NCBI GenBank assembly: GCA_028280415.1
Contig: JANQLV010000051.1
Span: 153,546 to 217,545, forward strand
Reading direction: 5' to 3'
Source of the DNA: Saprospiraceae bacterium
GTDB taxonomy: Bacteria > Bacteroidota > Bacteroidia > Chitinophagales > Saprospiraceae
DNA length: 64,000 nucleotides
Shown: positions 54,490 to 62,215 of the stretch, one piece after another
How positions within the stretch are numbered: the stretch's first letter is position 1
Layout: every line of letters begins with the position of its first letter
Position numbers and translations under genes: made by a program
Notes under the pieces: generated by a model
Databases searched by the model: none
Told to the model about the DNA's origin: nothing
Seen by the model: only the letters and a program-made list of their open reading frames with translations

Positions 54490-56268
54490 TCAGTGTGCAT
54501 GCGCTTCTCCTGCGCCACTCGGTATCCGGATATTTTCTACAATTTCCTGAACTTCTTTGGGAGGCGCAGGAGTCAAACGGGAAACGGTGACGGAGATAAT
54601 AATATTGACAATCATAGCTATTGTCCCAAAACCTTCGGGAGAAGTGTTAAACCACCACTCGCTCGCCGGACGAGGATCCATCACACCGATTAATCCGGTT
54701 TTGTAAACGATCATATAATAAAGCATCAGGCTTACCCCGACAACCATACCGGCAATCGCTCCCTGTTTATTCATTCGCTTATCAAAAATTCCAAGAATAA
54801 TTGCAGGAAAAAAGGAAGCGGCCGCCAATCCGAAAGCCAGAGCCACAACCGCGGCTACAAATCCGGGTGGGTAAATTCCAAACAATCCAGCTATAATGAT
54901 CGCTACTAAAATACTGATTCGCGCCGCGAGCAGTTCTCCTTTATCGGAAATATTCGGTTTAAGTTGTTTTTTAATCAGATCGTGAGAGACCGAAGTAGAA
55001 ATCACCAGCAATAGCCCGGCTGCTGTAGAAAGTGCCGCCGCCAGTCCACCCGCTGCTACCAATGCAATAACCCAATTCGGTAGTTTGGCAATTTCCGGAT
55101 TCGCTAGTACCATAATATCCCGATCAACGTACAATTCATTAGCCGTACTCATGTTGGCATTGCTAATCAGACGTTGACCATATTGGCCTCGTTCTTCTGT
55201 AAATACCGGTTTCTTGCTCGAAAGTGCAGCGCCGGTTACATACTGTATTTTTCCATCATCATTTTTATCCGCCCAGGCAATCAAGCCTGTGTTTTCCCAG
55301 TTTTTAAACCAAGCTGGAATTTGTTCATACTCGGTATCGCTTACTGTTTCGATCAGATTCGTTCTGGCAAAAACCGCAATAGCAGGAGCCGTAGTATAAA
55401 GAATCGCAATAAAAAGTAGAGCCAGGCCGGCCGATTTACGGGCATCTTTTACTTTGGGGACCGTAAAGAAACGAACAATTACATGGGGAAGTCCGGCGGT
55501 GCCGACCATCAGCGCCAAAGTTATTGCAAAAACATCCCAGGTCGTTTTACTCCCGGAGGTATATTCCTTGAACCCGAGTTGGGTGGAAAGGTTATCCAGT
55601 TTGTCCAGTAAGTAAGTCCCGTCACTCACCGTTCCTCCCATACCGATTTGCGGAATTATATTTCCGGTCATTTGTAGTGAAATGAAAAAAGCGGGAACCA
55701 TAAAAGCAAAAATCAATACACAGTACTGTGCAACCTGTGTATAGGTAATTCCTTTCATTCCACCCAGGAAAGCAAATACCAGTACTACGGACATGCCGAT
55801 GATAACTCCCCAAACAATATCGACCTGTAGAAATTGAGAGAATACAATCCCTACTCCACGCATTTGCCCGGCCACGTAGGTAAATGAGACAATCAAAGCA
55901 CAGAGTACCGCTACTGTCCGTGCGGTATTGGAATAGTATCGATCGCCGATAAAATCAGGAACCGTGAACTTGCCAAATTTTCTGAGATAAGGTGCAAGTA
56001 ACAGGGCCAACAAAACATAACCTCCTGTCCAGCCCATGAGAAAAACCGAGCCATCGTAGCCCATAAAAGAAATCAGTCCGGCCATTGAAATAAAGGAGGC
56101 TGCACTCATCCAATCCGCCGCTGTCGCCATCCCATTGGCCAATGGAGAAACACCACCACCGGCAACGTAAAATTCTTTTGTTGATCCCGCACGCGCCCAA
56201 ATTGCAATACCGAAGTATAAGGCGAAAGTAAGAATCACTAATATCCAGGTCCAAGCTTCTACGCTCAT
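54490..56268 (-). CDS. Na+/solute symporter, ActP/VC_2705-like (acetate permease candidate)
   Basis: About 592 residues from MSVEAWTWILVILTF; an in-frame ATG 39 bases upstream would add an unlikely basic tail before the first helix. About 13 membrane helices of the SSS family are visible with GGGVSPLANGMATAADWMSAASFISMAG (substrate and Na+ site region). One outside loop contains DKNDDGKIQY, similar to an EF-hand calcium loop. DUF4212 small subunit is encoded directly upstream, as typical of the VC_2705 subfamily. With acs in the cluster, acetate or related monocarboxylates are the likely substrates. Confidence 0.9.
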   Translation of the reverse strand: MSVEAWTWILVILTFALYFGIAIWARAGSTKEFYVAGGGVSPLANGMATAADWMSAASFISMAGLISFMGYDGSVFLMGWTGGYVLLALLLAPYLRKFGKFTVPDFIGDRYYSNTARTVAVLCALIVSFTYVAGQMRGVGIVFSQFLQVDIVWGVIIGMSVVLVFAFLGGMKGITYTQVAQYCVLIFAFMVPAFFISLQMTGNIIPQIGMGGTVSDGTYLLDKLDNLSTQLGFKEYTSGSKTTWDVFAITLALMVGTAGLPHVIVRFFTVPKVKDARKSAGLALLFIAILYTTAPAIAVFARTNLIETVSDTEYEQIPAWFKNWENTGLIAWADKNDDGKIQYVTGAALSSKKPVFTEERGQYGQRLISNANMSTANELYVDRDIMVLANPEIAKLPNWVIALVAAGGLAAALSTAAGLLLVISTSVSHDLIKKQLKPNISDKGELLAARISILVAIIIAGLFGIYPPGFVAAVVALAFGLAAASFFPAIILGIFDKRMNKQGAIAGMVVGVSLMLYYMIVYKTGLIGVMDPRPASEWWFNTSPEGFGTIAMIVNIIISVTVSRLTPAPPKEVQEIVENIRIPSGAGEAHAH

Positions 56269-56327
56269 AATATTTTTTTTAAATAATAAGACAAAAATTT
56301 GATCCACTAAATCTTTTCGTACAGGCT

Positions 56328-56582
56328 TTACTCATCGTATCCGTACTTGCGATCTAATTTGTTCATCAATCTGACATAGACAAAAATCAGGATAACAAAT
56401 ACATAAATAGAGCCTTGCTGAGCAAACCAAAATCCCAATTTAAAGCCCCCTAACCTAATCTCATTTAAGGCATCTTTGAAGAGAATGCCCGCACCGAAAG
56501 AGACTGCAAACCAGATCAGTAGCAAAATCATCAGATAGCTAATATTCTCTTTCCAGTACTTAGTTGCTTTGTTTGTTGACAT
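56328..56582 (-). CDS. DUF4212 sodium/solute symporter small subunit
   Basis: An 84-residue protein with two membrane helices (about 15-37 and 50-72) and the DUF4212 motifs YWKENISYLMILLLIWFAVSF and FKLGFWFAQQGSIYVFVILIFVYVRLMNKLD. The family is a small partner of VC_2705-type symporters. It is located between the porin and symporter genes with short gaps, so one transcript is likely. Confidence 0.93.
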   Translation of the reverse strand: MSTNKATKYWKENISYLMILLLIWFAVSFGAGILFKDALNEIRLGGFKLGFWFAQQGSIYVFVILIFVYVRLMNKLDRKYGYDE

Positions 56583-56643
56583 GATTGATACTTGTAAAAA
56601 TTGATTGAAAATAATTTGATAAACAGCGTCCGGATATATCCTT

Positions 56644-57927
56644 TTAAAGGAAAATATGCAATTGAAATCTCAATTGAGAAAGTGCATCATCCCCTGTTGC
56701 AATAGCACTTTCCCGAATATCTCCCTGAATCCGATGATACTCCATTGTCAGTTTTGCATGATGTCCGTTAATATAATAATTAAGTCCTATATCCAGTGAG
56801 TTGACGGGCTCTTCCAGGCCCTCGTAATCACCGTTTTGAAAAGCGATATAAGGCATCATATTAAGCGATTTTAAATAGTACCCAAACTGACCGTAAAGGT
56901 TCGTCCCGGTTCCGCCCCAACGGCTTACATAATTTCTACCGTAATTGAAGTTGATCAGAGAACCATAAAAATGTACACAATCTCCCTTGGCAGTGGGGTA
57001 TTCAAAAAAAGCATCTACCGCAAAATGGCTCACATTACCATGGTCTGCAGTAGTATCATCGAACATCCCGTTAGGATGCAGAAAAAAACCGGTACCAATT
57101 GCCAGTATTTTCTTTTTCCCCAAATAAGTCCCAACGTTGTAAGGAAGTTTAATAGATTCCTTATCCCAAAAATTATATCTAAAATATCCTTCCATCACCA
57201 GATTTCCCGTAAGGTTGCCATCTTTATCGGGATTACTCACTCCGGTATAAGACCAGCCAACATCCTCAGAACCAAAATGCTGTCCTGCAGCTAATGGGTT
57301 CCGTCCGGGAGCATTAAAGGCAATGCGGTAATCCAGTTTTTTGATTTGTCCTTTAGCGTAAACGCCCAGGTGTCGGGCAAATTGATCCGTAATACCCAGG
57401 GAATGCCATTGTGCAAAAGGCCGAGCTTGATCCAGTGTCATAAAGTTGAGCGTACTTTGACTAGCCAGGCGGGTCAGGCCTTTCCAGTAGTGAAGCCCGG
57501 AGCCGAGATAGAGCTGGTCATTGATCTTAAGTTCACCCCAGGCTCCGTGTAAAAACAATTGCGGAGTATTGCTATCCGTTCCCAAAGCACTAAGATTCGA
57601 GGGGTTCAAACTATTCAGACCAAAATGTGTCAAGAGCATAAACTTCGGAGAGATTTGTGCAAAAGCCAAAAACCTGGAACGACGGATACTTGGAGTGATT
57701 TGCAGTTTTGCCCCATCTGCATCCAGATTATTCGTCGTCAGCCAGAGTTGATGCCACATAATGAAGCGAAGGTATTTCTTTCCGGATTCATCCAGCTTCA
57801 GCGTTAATGGCTTATAGGTATGCTTCTCCGGATTTGTAGCAATTTCCTGCGCAGCGATCTGTATCGGAACAAAATAAATCAGACATAAGAAGGTTATGCC
57901 TCTGATTAGAGGGTATATATTTTTCAT
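56644..57927 (-). CDS. Outer-membrane porin-like protein of acetate cluster
   Basis: A 427-residue protein with a signal peptide (about 1-26, ending IAAQ). The remainder has alternating beta-strand patterns, aromatic girdles and final FQLHIFL with a terminal aromatic-type strand, as in 16-18-strand porins; LRFIMWHQLWLTTNN opens the barrel. In Bacteroidota such proteins are encoded with DUF4212/symporter pairs. It would supply outer-membrane uptake for acetate or similar acids. First gene of the cluster by direction. Confidence 0.8.
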   Translation of the reverse strand: MKNIYPLIRGITFLCLIYFVPIQIAAQEIATNPEKHTYKPLTLKLDESGKKYLRFIMWHQLWLTTNNLDADGAKLQITPSIRRSRFLAFAQISPKFMLLTHFGLNSLNPSNLSALGTDSNTPQLFLHGAWGELKINDQLYLGSGLHYWKGLTRLASQSTLNFMTLDQARPFAQWHSLGITDQFARHLGVYAKGQIKKLDYRIAFNAPGRNPLAAGQHFGSEDVGWSYTGVSNPDKDGNLTGNLVMEGYFRYNFWDKESIKLPYNVGTYLGKKKILAIGTGFFLHPNGMFDDTTADHGNVSHFAVDAFFEYPTAKGDCVHFYGSLINFNYGRNYVSRWGGTGTNLYGQFGYYLKSLNMMPYIAFQNGDYEGLEEPVNSLDIGLNYYINGHHAKLTMEYHRIQGDIRESAIATGDDALSQLRFQLHIFL

Positions 57928-57975
57928 CTATTTATCTTTTGTTTGTTTACAGTTAAAACGCAATTGCTGATACTA

Positions 57976-57999
57976 AAATATATATATATCTATATATTT
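57976..57999. promoter_or_regulatory. AT-rich perfect palindrome upstream of the porin
   Basis: AAATATATA (57976-57984), centre TATATC, TATATATTT (57991-57999). The same TATATC centre is found in the palindrome before the ArsR gene. It is 49 bp before the porin start. Candidate ArsR-type operator; the AT-rich background makes chance similarity possible. Confidence 0.4.
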
Positions 58000-58205
58000 A
58001 CAAATAAAATTAAGCTTTTTTTATTCTTTTCAAAATGAAATAAGGTAAAAACCCATCAAATCAAAAGGAAGTTATCATTTTCAAAAATGCATTTACATCA
58101 TACAAATAATTGACATTCAGCTATTTAAAAAAAGGAAAAATTAAAAACCTGTAACCAGAGCGCTTAAAATAGCAATCATTTGTATCTAGAAATAAAAAAT
58201 TTAAT

Positions 58206-58221
58206 TATCTAGATATCTAAA
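58206..58221. promoter_or_regulatory. Overlapping ATCTAGAT/AGATATCT palindromes
   Basis: TATCTAGATATCTAAA contains the palindromes ATCTAGAT and AGATATCT sharing AGAT. It lies in the 379-bp gap between the porin start and the end of the ArsR gene, 279 bp from the porin, and shares TATCTAAA-like sequence with the site before the ArsR gene. Nothing else is supported in this gap except the palindrome at 57976-57999. Confidence 0.3.
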
Positions 58222-58306
58222 CAGTAAATTCGTTTATACAGCCAATTTTATGGATAGTTATTTATACCAAGACAGGTAAAACAGCAGGATTTATTTTGGG
58301 AAAGTT

Positions 58307-58597
58307 TTACAAAGTTTTAGTAAGAACGTCAAGAATGAGCTTGTAATCCTCATTGACTAGAGAATAGAAAGAGTTTTTGCCGGTACGGCTAACACCTACA
58401 ATTTTTTTACTTTTTAAAATACGCAAGTGATGAGAAGCAACAGCTTGCTCGATTTGTAATTGCTCGTGAATTTCGCTAACAGACAATTTTTCGTTGCGCG
58501 ACAACATATCGATGATGGCAATCCGAATAGGATGAGCAATTGCCCTCAATGTTTCGGTAGCATCTTCCAGAAAGGTAATATTGAAATGTGTTTTCAT
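58307..58597 (-). CDS. ArsR-family winged-helix regulator
   Basis: A 96-residue winged-helix protein: LRAIAHPIRIAIIDMLSRNEKLSVSEIHEQLQIEQAVASHHLRILKSKKIVGVSRTGKNSFYSLV. HTH helices are at about 41-66 and the wing near 72-82. Cysteines and typical metal-site residues are absent, so metal sensing is unlikely. It is upstream of the porin-symporter-acs cluster in the same orientation; shared palindromes suggest it regulates that cluster and itself. Confidence 0.92.
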   Translation of the reverse strand: MKTHFNITFLEDATETLRAIAHPIRIAIIDMLSRNEKLSVSEIHEQLQIEQAVASHHLRILKSKKIVGVSRTGKNSFYSLVNEDYKLILDVLTKTL

Positions 58598-58638
58598 AAT
58601 TTCCTCTGCAAAAATAAGAGAATTCTGTAAGATAAACC

Positions 58639-58656
58639 TATTTATATATCTAAATA
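58639..58656. promoter_or_regulatory. Palindrome upstream of the ArsR gene
   Basis: TATTTA (58639-58644), centre TATATC, TAAATA (58651-58656), 42 bp before the ArsR start. The centre is identical to that of the porin-upstream palindrome. Autoregulation is inferred. Confidence 0.4.
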
Positions 58657-58796
58657 TACTAATTTCGAACTATATATGCCAACTGAGTTTCTCTTTCAAT
58701 AAATCGGAAAGCATATTGATTCACATAAATTTGGGAATAAAGTTAAAGTATATAAAGAGATAAAATTCTAGCTTCGAACCTATCGTCTGCCAGCAA

Positions 58797-59474
58797 TTAT
58801 TCACTTATATTAGCAATAGCAGCAAGGATTTGATCTGCTTTTTTGTATCCATTGGAAAGCAGGTGCAATTTTTCACCTTTTTGCAAAATAAGCGTTGGAA
58901 AGCCTCTTACCCCAAGAGCAGCAGCGTACTGAAAATCATCCTTCACTTTAGCTTTCCATTCGGAAGATTTGAAAGCTTCTTCAAAGGCATTTTTATCAAT
59001 ATCAAATTCGTCCAATAATTCCAGGTAAGTCTCTATCTGGTTCGTATGTTTATTTTTTTTATAAAAAGCGGTCTGTATCGCTTTGAAAAAATCATAAGCT
59101 TTTTCAGGTTTTAGCGCTCTGGCAATGGTAACGGCTCTACAAGCCGGTTCTGTATCATATACAAATGAGCTATCTTTCAGTATGGTATAATCAAACTCCT
59201 GCCCGCTTCGGTCAGATACTTGCTGCCAATGCTCTGCGAGAAAATCTCCCAGATCCGCCATCGTTTGTGTATTATAAGGTCTTAAGCCTCCCATGACAAT
59301 TTCAAAATCAATCTGATCACCTAGTTCTTGTTTTACTTTAGTCAATTCAGGTGAAAAGCCATAACACCAGGAACACATCGGATCCGCAATATAAATCAAT
59401 TTCGTTTTTTCCTGCGCTATAGCACTCATCGCAAAGAGCATTATCAGATTAAACAATAAAATCCCTGTTTTCAT
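58797..59474 (-). CDS. DsbA-family thiol oxidoreductase, secreted
   Basis: A 225-residue protein with a signal peptide (about 1-20) and the redox motif CSWCYGFSPEL (about 33-43), similar to FrnE/DsbA-like proteins (PF01323) with the inserted helical domain. cis-Pro is in GVRGFPTLIL near 195. The motif CSWC and GGLRPYNTQTM point to the FrnE/HCCA-isomerase-like branch of DsbA. Expected periplasmic; partner not visible. Confidence 0.85.
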   Translation of the reverse strand: MKTGILLFNLIMLFAMSAIAQEKTKLIYIADPMCSWCYGFSPELTKVKQELGDQIDFEIVMGGLRPYNTQTMADLGDFLAEHWQQVSDRSGQEFDYTILKDSSFVYDTEPACRAVTIARALKPEKAYDFFKAIQTAFYKKNKHTNQIETYLELLDEFDIDKNAFEEAFKSSEWKAKVKDDFQYAAALGVRGFPTLILQKGEKLHLLSNGYKKADQILAAIANISE

Positions 59475-59624
59475 AAAACGGCTTTTATGCCAGATATTTA
59501 TATTAATCTCCTTATGGGTTTACAGCCAAAAACTAAATTTCTCCAGAATCAATAGCTTCGAATTCGCGCATACACCCTATTTAGGCCAAATAAAATCACT
59601 TAGCCTTTATTTTCCGAAGCTTGA

Positions 59625-60191
59625 TTAGTCTTCCTGACTTACATTCATGTTTCCGAAATTGATATCAAAACCAATCTTTTTACTGGGCTCATCATCATCA
59701 TAATCTTCCCAATTGGTAATATCTGTGATAAACTCTTCCATATGTCGTACAAAGAAGGGTTCTTTCAATTCCTCGGGGCGATAAATTCCTATTGTTTTAG
59801 GTGGGCGGGGTTGTCCGTAATTTTCGATAAAGGGATAATTAATCAAGACAATGATTTTTCCATTAAAGAGCTGTTGATAAATCAAAGAACCATTATGCTT
59901 AATCAAATGCCGTTTAATATTACTGTTGATCTCCTGCCAAATACCACTTTTTACATCTCCCAGAGAAAGCACAATAGCCTCCAGATTCTCCATATCGGAT
60001 CGACAATCAACTGTAGCTTCAATATCACAACTTTTAACCATTTCTTCCAGAAGCGAGGTGATTTTATCTTTAAGATTGGTCTTCCAGATTTCGCGATAAG
60101 CTCTGGCATTAGACATTATTTCTTTATAGATCGTGACTTTTCGTTTAAGGTTATTTAATTCAGAGGTATTATTACTGGTTAAATCAATCAT
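59625..60191 (-). CDS. Protein of unknown function (188 residues)
   Basis: A 188-residue cytoplasmic protein with an N-terminal coiled-coil-like helix (about 8-55), a middle mixed domain (IEATVDCRSDMENLEAIVLSLGD; GKIIVLINYPFIENYGQP) and an acidic tail with EDYDDDEPSK. Its length and balanced composition make it a real gene; the family is not recognised. Divergent from the PD-(D/E)XK-like gene with a 164-bp purine-rich gap. Confidence 0.7.
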   Translation of the reverse strand: MIDLTSNNTSELNNLKRKVTIYKEIMSNARAYREIWKTNLKDKITSLLEEMVKSCDIEATVDCRSDMENLEAIVLSLGDVKSGIWQEINSNIKRHLIKHNGSLIYQQLFNGKIIVLINYPFIENYGQPRPPKTIGIYRPEELKEPFFVRHMEEFITDITNWEDYDDDEPSKKIGFDINFGNMNVSQED

Positions 60192-60355
60192 AGTTTGTTT
60201 TTTATAATTTTTGAAAGGCTAATTTAGTTTTTTTTATGTTATTGAAAGGATTAAGAAGGGGAAAAGGTTTAAAAGGTGGACCGGGCGACAGGCAAGAAAA
60301 TGAATAGGGAGACAGAGCCGTAAAGCTAGGTCTTTAGGGAGATTTTATTTATCTT

Positions 60356-60955
60356 ATGGAAATGGCGGATTTAGTATTTCAGGAAAGTGGCCTGGTTTTT
60401 AAGTTTTCCGAGGATTGGGTGGTTTTCAAATACGATGAACACCGATTTTATTTATATCTAAGTGGATCGGGCTTAAAGGGAGTTGATTTTATTGCTATTC
60501 GAGACGGAGCTTTGTTCCTAATTGAAGCTAAAAATTACAGAAGACGCTTTGAAAAGGAGAATTACGATCCGATGCAAGCTTTGATAGAACAACCGGATTT
60601 TTATGTAGAGGCATTTAGTCGAAAGTTTGAAGATACCTTTCGCCTGTTGAGTATTATCAACCAGTATTATCAGCGAAAGTGGTGGTATCGCAGATTTTTT
60701 CTGCGCTTCAGGTCCTATTTTTCAGAACATCAGGTACTCAGGACGGAAGTAGGGTTTTGGTCGAAAGCCAATGAATTACTCCGACAGACGACAAAGGTCA
60801 AACTAATACTTTGGGTAGAAGCGGAACAAAAAGCAATAATGGCTAAATACGCTTATTATCAATCGGCTATTCAGGCCAATTTTTCCCGAGAAATGATATT
60901 CCAACTGGCTCATCAGGAAAACCCTATCAAGGGTATGGAGGTCAGGGTAGTATAA
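60356..60955 (+). CDS. PD-(D/E)XK-like protein, candidate nuclease or pseudo-nuclease
   Basis: A 199-residue protein with the restriction-like core GVDFIAIRDGALFLIEAKN: Asp44, then Glu57-x-Lys59 after 12 residues, the D-X(n)-EXK spacing of the PD-(D/E)XK fold. The rest is helical and rich in aromatic and basic residues (QYYQRKWWYRRFFLRFRSYF). No methyltransferase or restriction partner is adjacent. Function is inferred from the motif only. It is convergent with the DUF1572 gene (2 bp gap). Confidence 0.6.
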   Translation: MEMADLVFQESGLVFKFSEDWVVFKYDEHRFYLYLSGSGLKGVDFIAIRDGALFLIEAKNYRRRFEKENYDPMQALIEQPDFYVEAFSRKFEDTFRLLSIINQYYQRKWWYRRFFLRFRSYFSEHQVLRTEVGFWSKANELLRQTTKVKLILWVEAEQKAIMAKYAYYQSAIQANFSREMIFQLAHQENPIKGMEVRVV

Positions 60956-60957
60956 TT

Positions 60958-61527
60958 TCAGTCCTTTTTCTCCAGAAAACCTTTAGTGAAATGCTCCTGG
61001 CGTTTTGGTTGTGAAAATTTTTCCTGATTATATGCTTTTGATCCGCCTCGGGGAATCGACAGACTTTGCCAGTCCGGGCCTTTGATCATTCTGCCAATAT
61101 ATACGATTTGCCCAATGTGCGAAGCATAATGCGCCAACTGACGGTTAAATGCCTCGATGATCGAATGTCCCATATTTCGAATGTAGACAACCGTATCAAA
61201 GTTTTCAGGAGTGACGGAATCCAGGGCATTGAAAAGGCAATTCCAGCCAGCTTCCCATTTTTCCAATACTTCTGCCTTGGTTTTTAAATCTCCTTCGAAT
61301 TCTGAATCCCGATTGCGCCATTCTTTTTCCCCATCGCTCGTCAGAAAATCTGTCCAGCGAGAAAGCATATTTCCCCAAAGGTGTTTAACAATAACAGCGA
61401 TGGAATTACTTTCTTCATTGTATTGCCAAAAGAAGTCCTTTTCGTCTAAAACGGCAAAGGTTTTATCTCCCAGCATTTTATAATATTGAAATTGTTTTCG
61501 GATGCTATCGAGGTAATTTTGTTGCAT
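60958..61527 (-). CDS. DUF1572 (DinB superfamily) protein
   Basis: About 189 residues from the ATG at 61527 (MQQNYLDSIRKQFQYYK), the usual opening; an in-frame ATG 117 bases upstream gives an unrelated leader. The family blocks NSIAVIVKHLWGNMLSRWTDFLTSDGEKEWRNRD and FNRQLAHYASHIGQIVYIGRM are present; candidate metal ligands are the His in VKHLWGN and the two His in LAHYASHIGQ. Function of DUF1572 is unknown. Confidence 0.85.
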   Translation of the reverse strand: MQQNYLDSIRKQFQYYKMLGDKTFAVLDEKDFFWQYNEESNSIAVIVKHLWGNMLSRWTDFLTSDGEKEWRNRDSEFEGDLKTKAEVLEKWEAGWNCLFNALDSVTPENFDTVVYIRNMGHSIIEAFNRQLAHYASHIGQIVYIGRMIKGPDWQSLSIPRGGSKAYNQEKFSQPKRQEHFTKGFLEKKD

Positions 61528-61694
61528 GATCCAGGTATTTTGGTATAATATATTGACACTTGAATGCTGAAATATGTTTTGTATTCTTTTTTGAGAATTA
61601 TTGATCAATATACTGCAACTTTTTATAGAAAAACAATTTAGCAATTAAATTCAAAGGCTTTATTATTTATTCTTAAGCCCGGTATAATAAAAGT

Positions 61695-61724
61695 GTAGCT
61701 TTCGAATATGATTTCGAAAGCTAC
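61695..61724 (-). terminator. Terminator of the small secreted protein gene
   Basis: GTAGCTTTCGAA (61695-61706) and TTCGAAAGCTAC (61713-61724) form a perfect 12-bp stem with a 6-nt loop. On the minus strand it follows the small gene stop by 27 bp and is followed by ACTTTTATT. Confidence 0.65.
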
Positions 61725-61751
61725 TCCAAATTAAGACTATTTGATTCTCTT

Positions 61752-62141
61752 TTAAATATCTATCTGTCCAACCTGTAATGAGCCGTTAACTGAGGCTGAG
61801 CCGCTACCAGTGACCGTACCATTACAAAATTTCCATTCGTAAGTGACATTGATCGCTGAGCTTGCATTAGTCTCAATCACCACATCGTAAGTGCCAGGCT
61901 GTAAAGTAGTAGAAGAGGTACTACAAGAAAGTGCATTACTCGAAGCTGCCAGATTAGTCGTTCCTTCTTCATAAATATTAATGGTCGCAGTAGTACCTGG
62001 AGTTATGAGAGAAGTTACACAAGCACCGAATTCTCCACTACACATCATGGATGCTTCTTCGGCAATTTTTTCAGCAGGGGAAAATGCAAAAGACAACATT
62101 AAAAGAGAAGCAAATCCAAACATTGAAATTAAACTTTTCAT
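61752..62141 (-). CDS. Small secreted four-cysteine protein
   Basis: A 129-residue protein with a signal peptide (about 1-20, ending LSFAFS). The mature part is Ser/Thr/Ala/Gly-rich with four cysteines (MMCSGEFGACV, ALSCSTSS, KFCNGT), suited to two disulfides, and strand patterns such as TATINIYEEG and GTYDVVIETN, probably a small beta-sandwich. It follows the CHAT gene by 74 bp in the same direction and is preceded by a 15-bp hairpin. No family recognised. Confidence 0.7.
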   Translation of the reverse strand: MKSLISMFGFASLLMLSFAFSPAEKIAEEASMMCSGEFGACVTSLITPGTTATINIYEEGTTNLAASSNALSCSTSSTTLQPGTYDVVIETNASSAINVTYEWKFCNGTVTGSGSASVNGSLQVGQIDI

Positions 62142-62148
62142 AGTTTCA

Positions 62149-62202
62149 TTTTTTAAATAGGTGAAAGAATAAATGTCCCTTTAATTCCACCTATTTAAAA
62201 AA
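62149..62202 (-). promoter_or_regulatory. 15-bp perfect inverted repeat in leader of small secreted gene
   Basis: TTTTTTAAATAGGTG (62149-62163) and CACCTATTTAAAAAA (62188-62202) are perfectly complementary with a 24-nt loop. It occupies the gap between the CHAT gene and the small secreted gene and ends 7 bp from the start codon. It may be a terminator for the CHAT gene, a translation-control hairpin or both. Confidence 0.5.
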
Positions 62203-62215
62203 GGTAACATATGAA

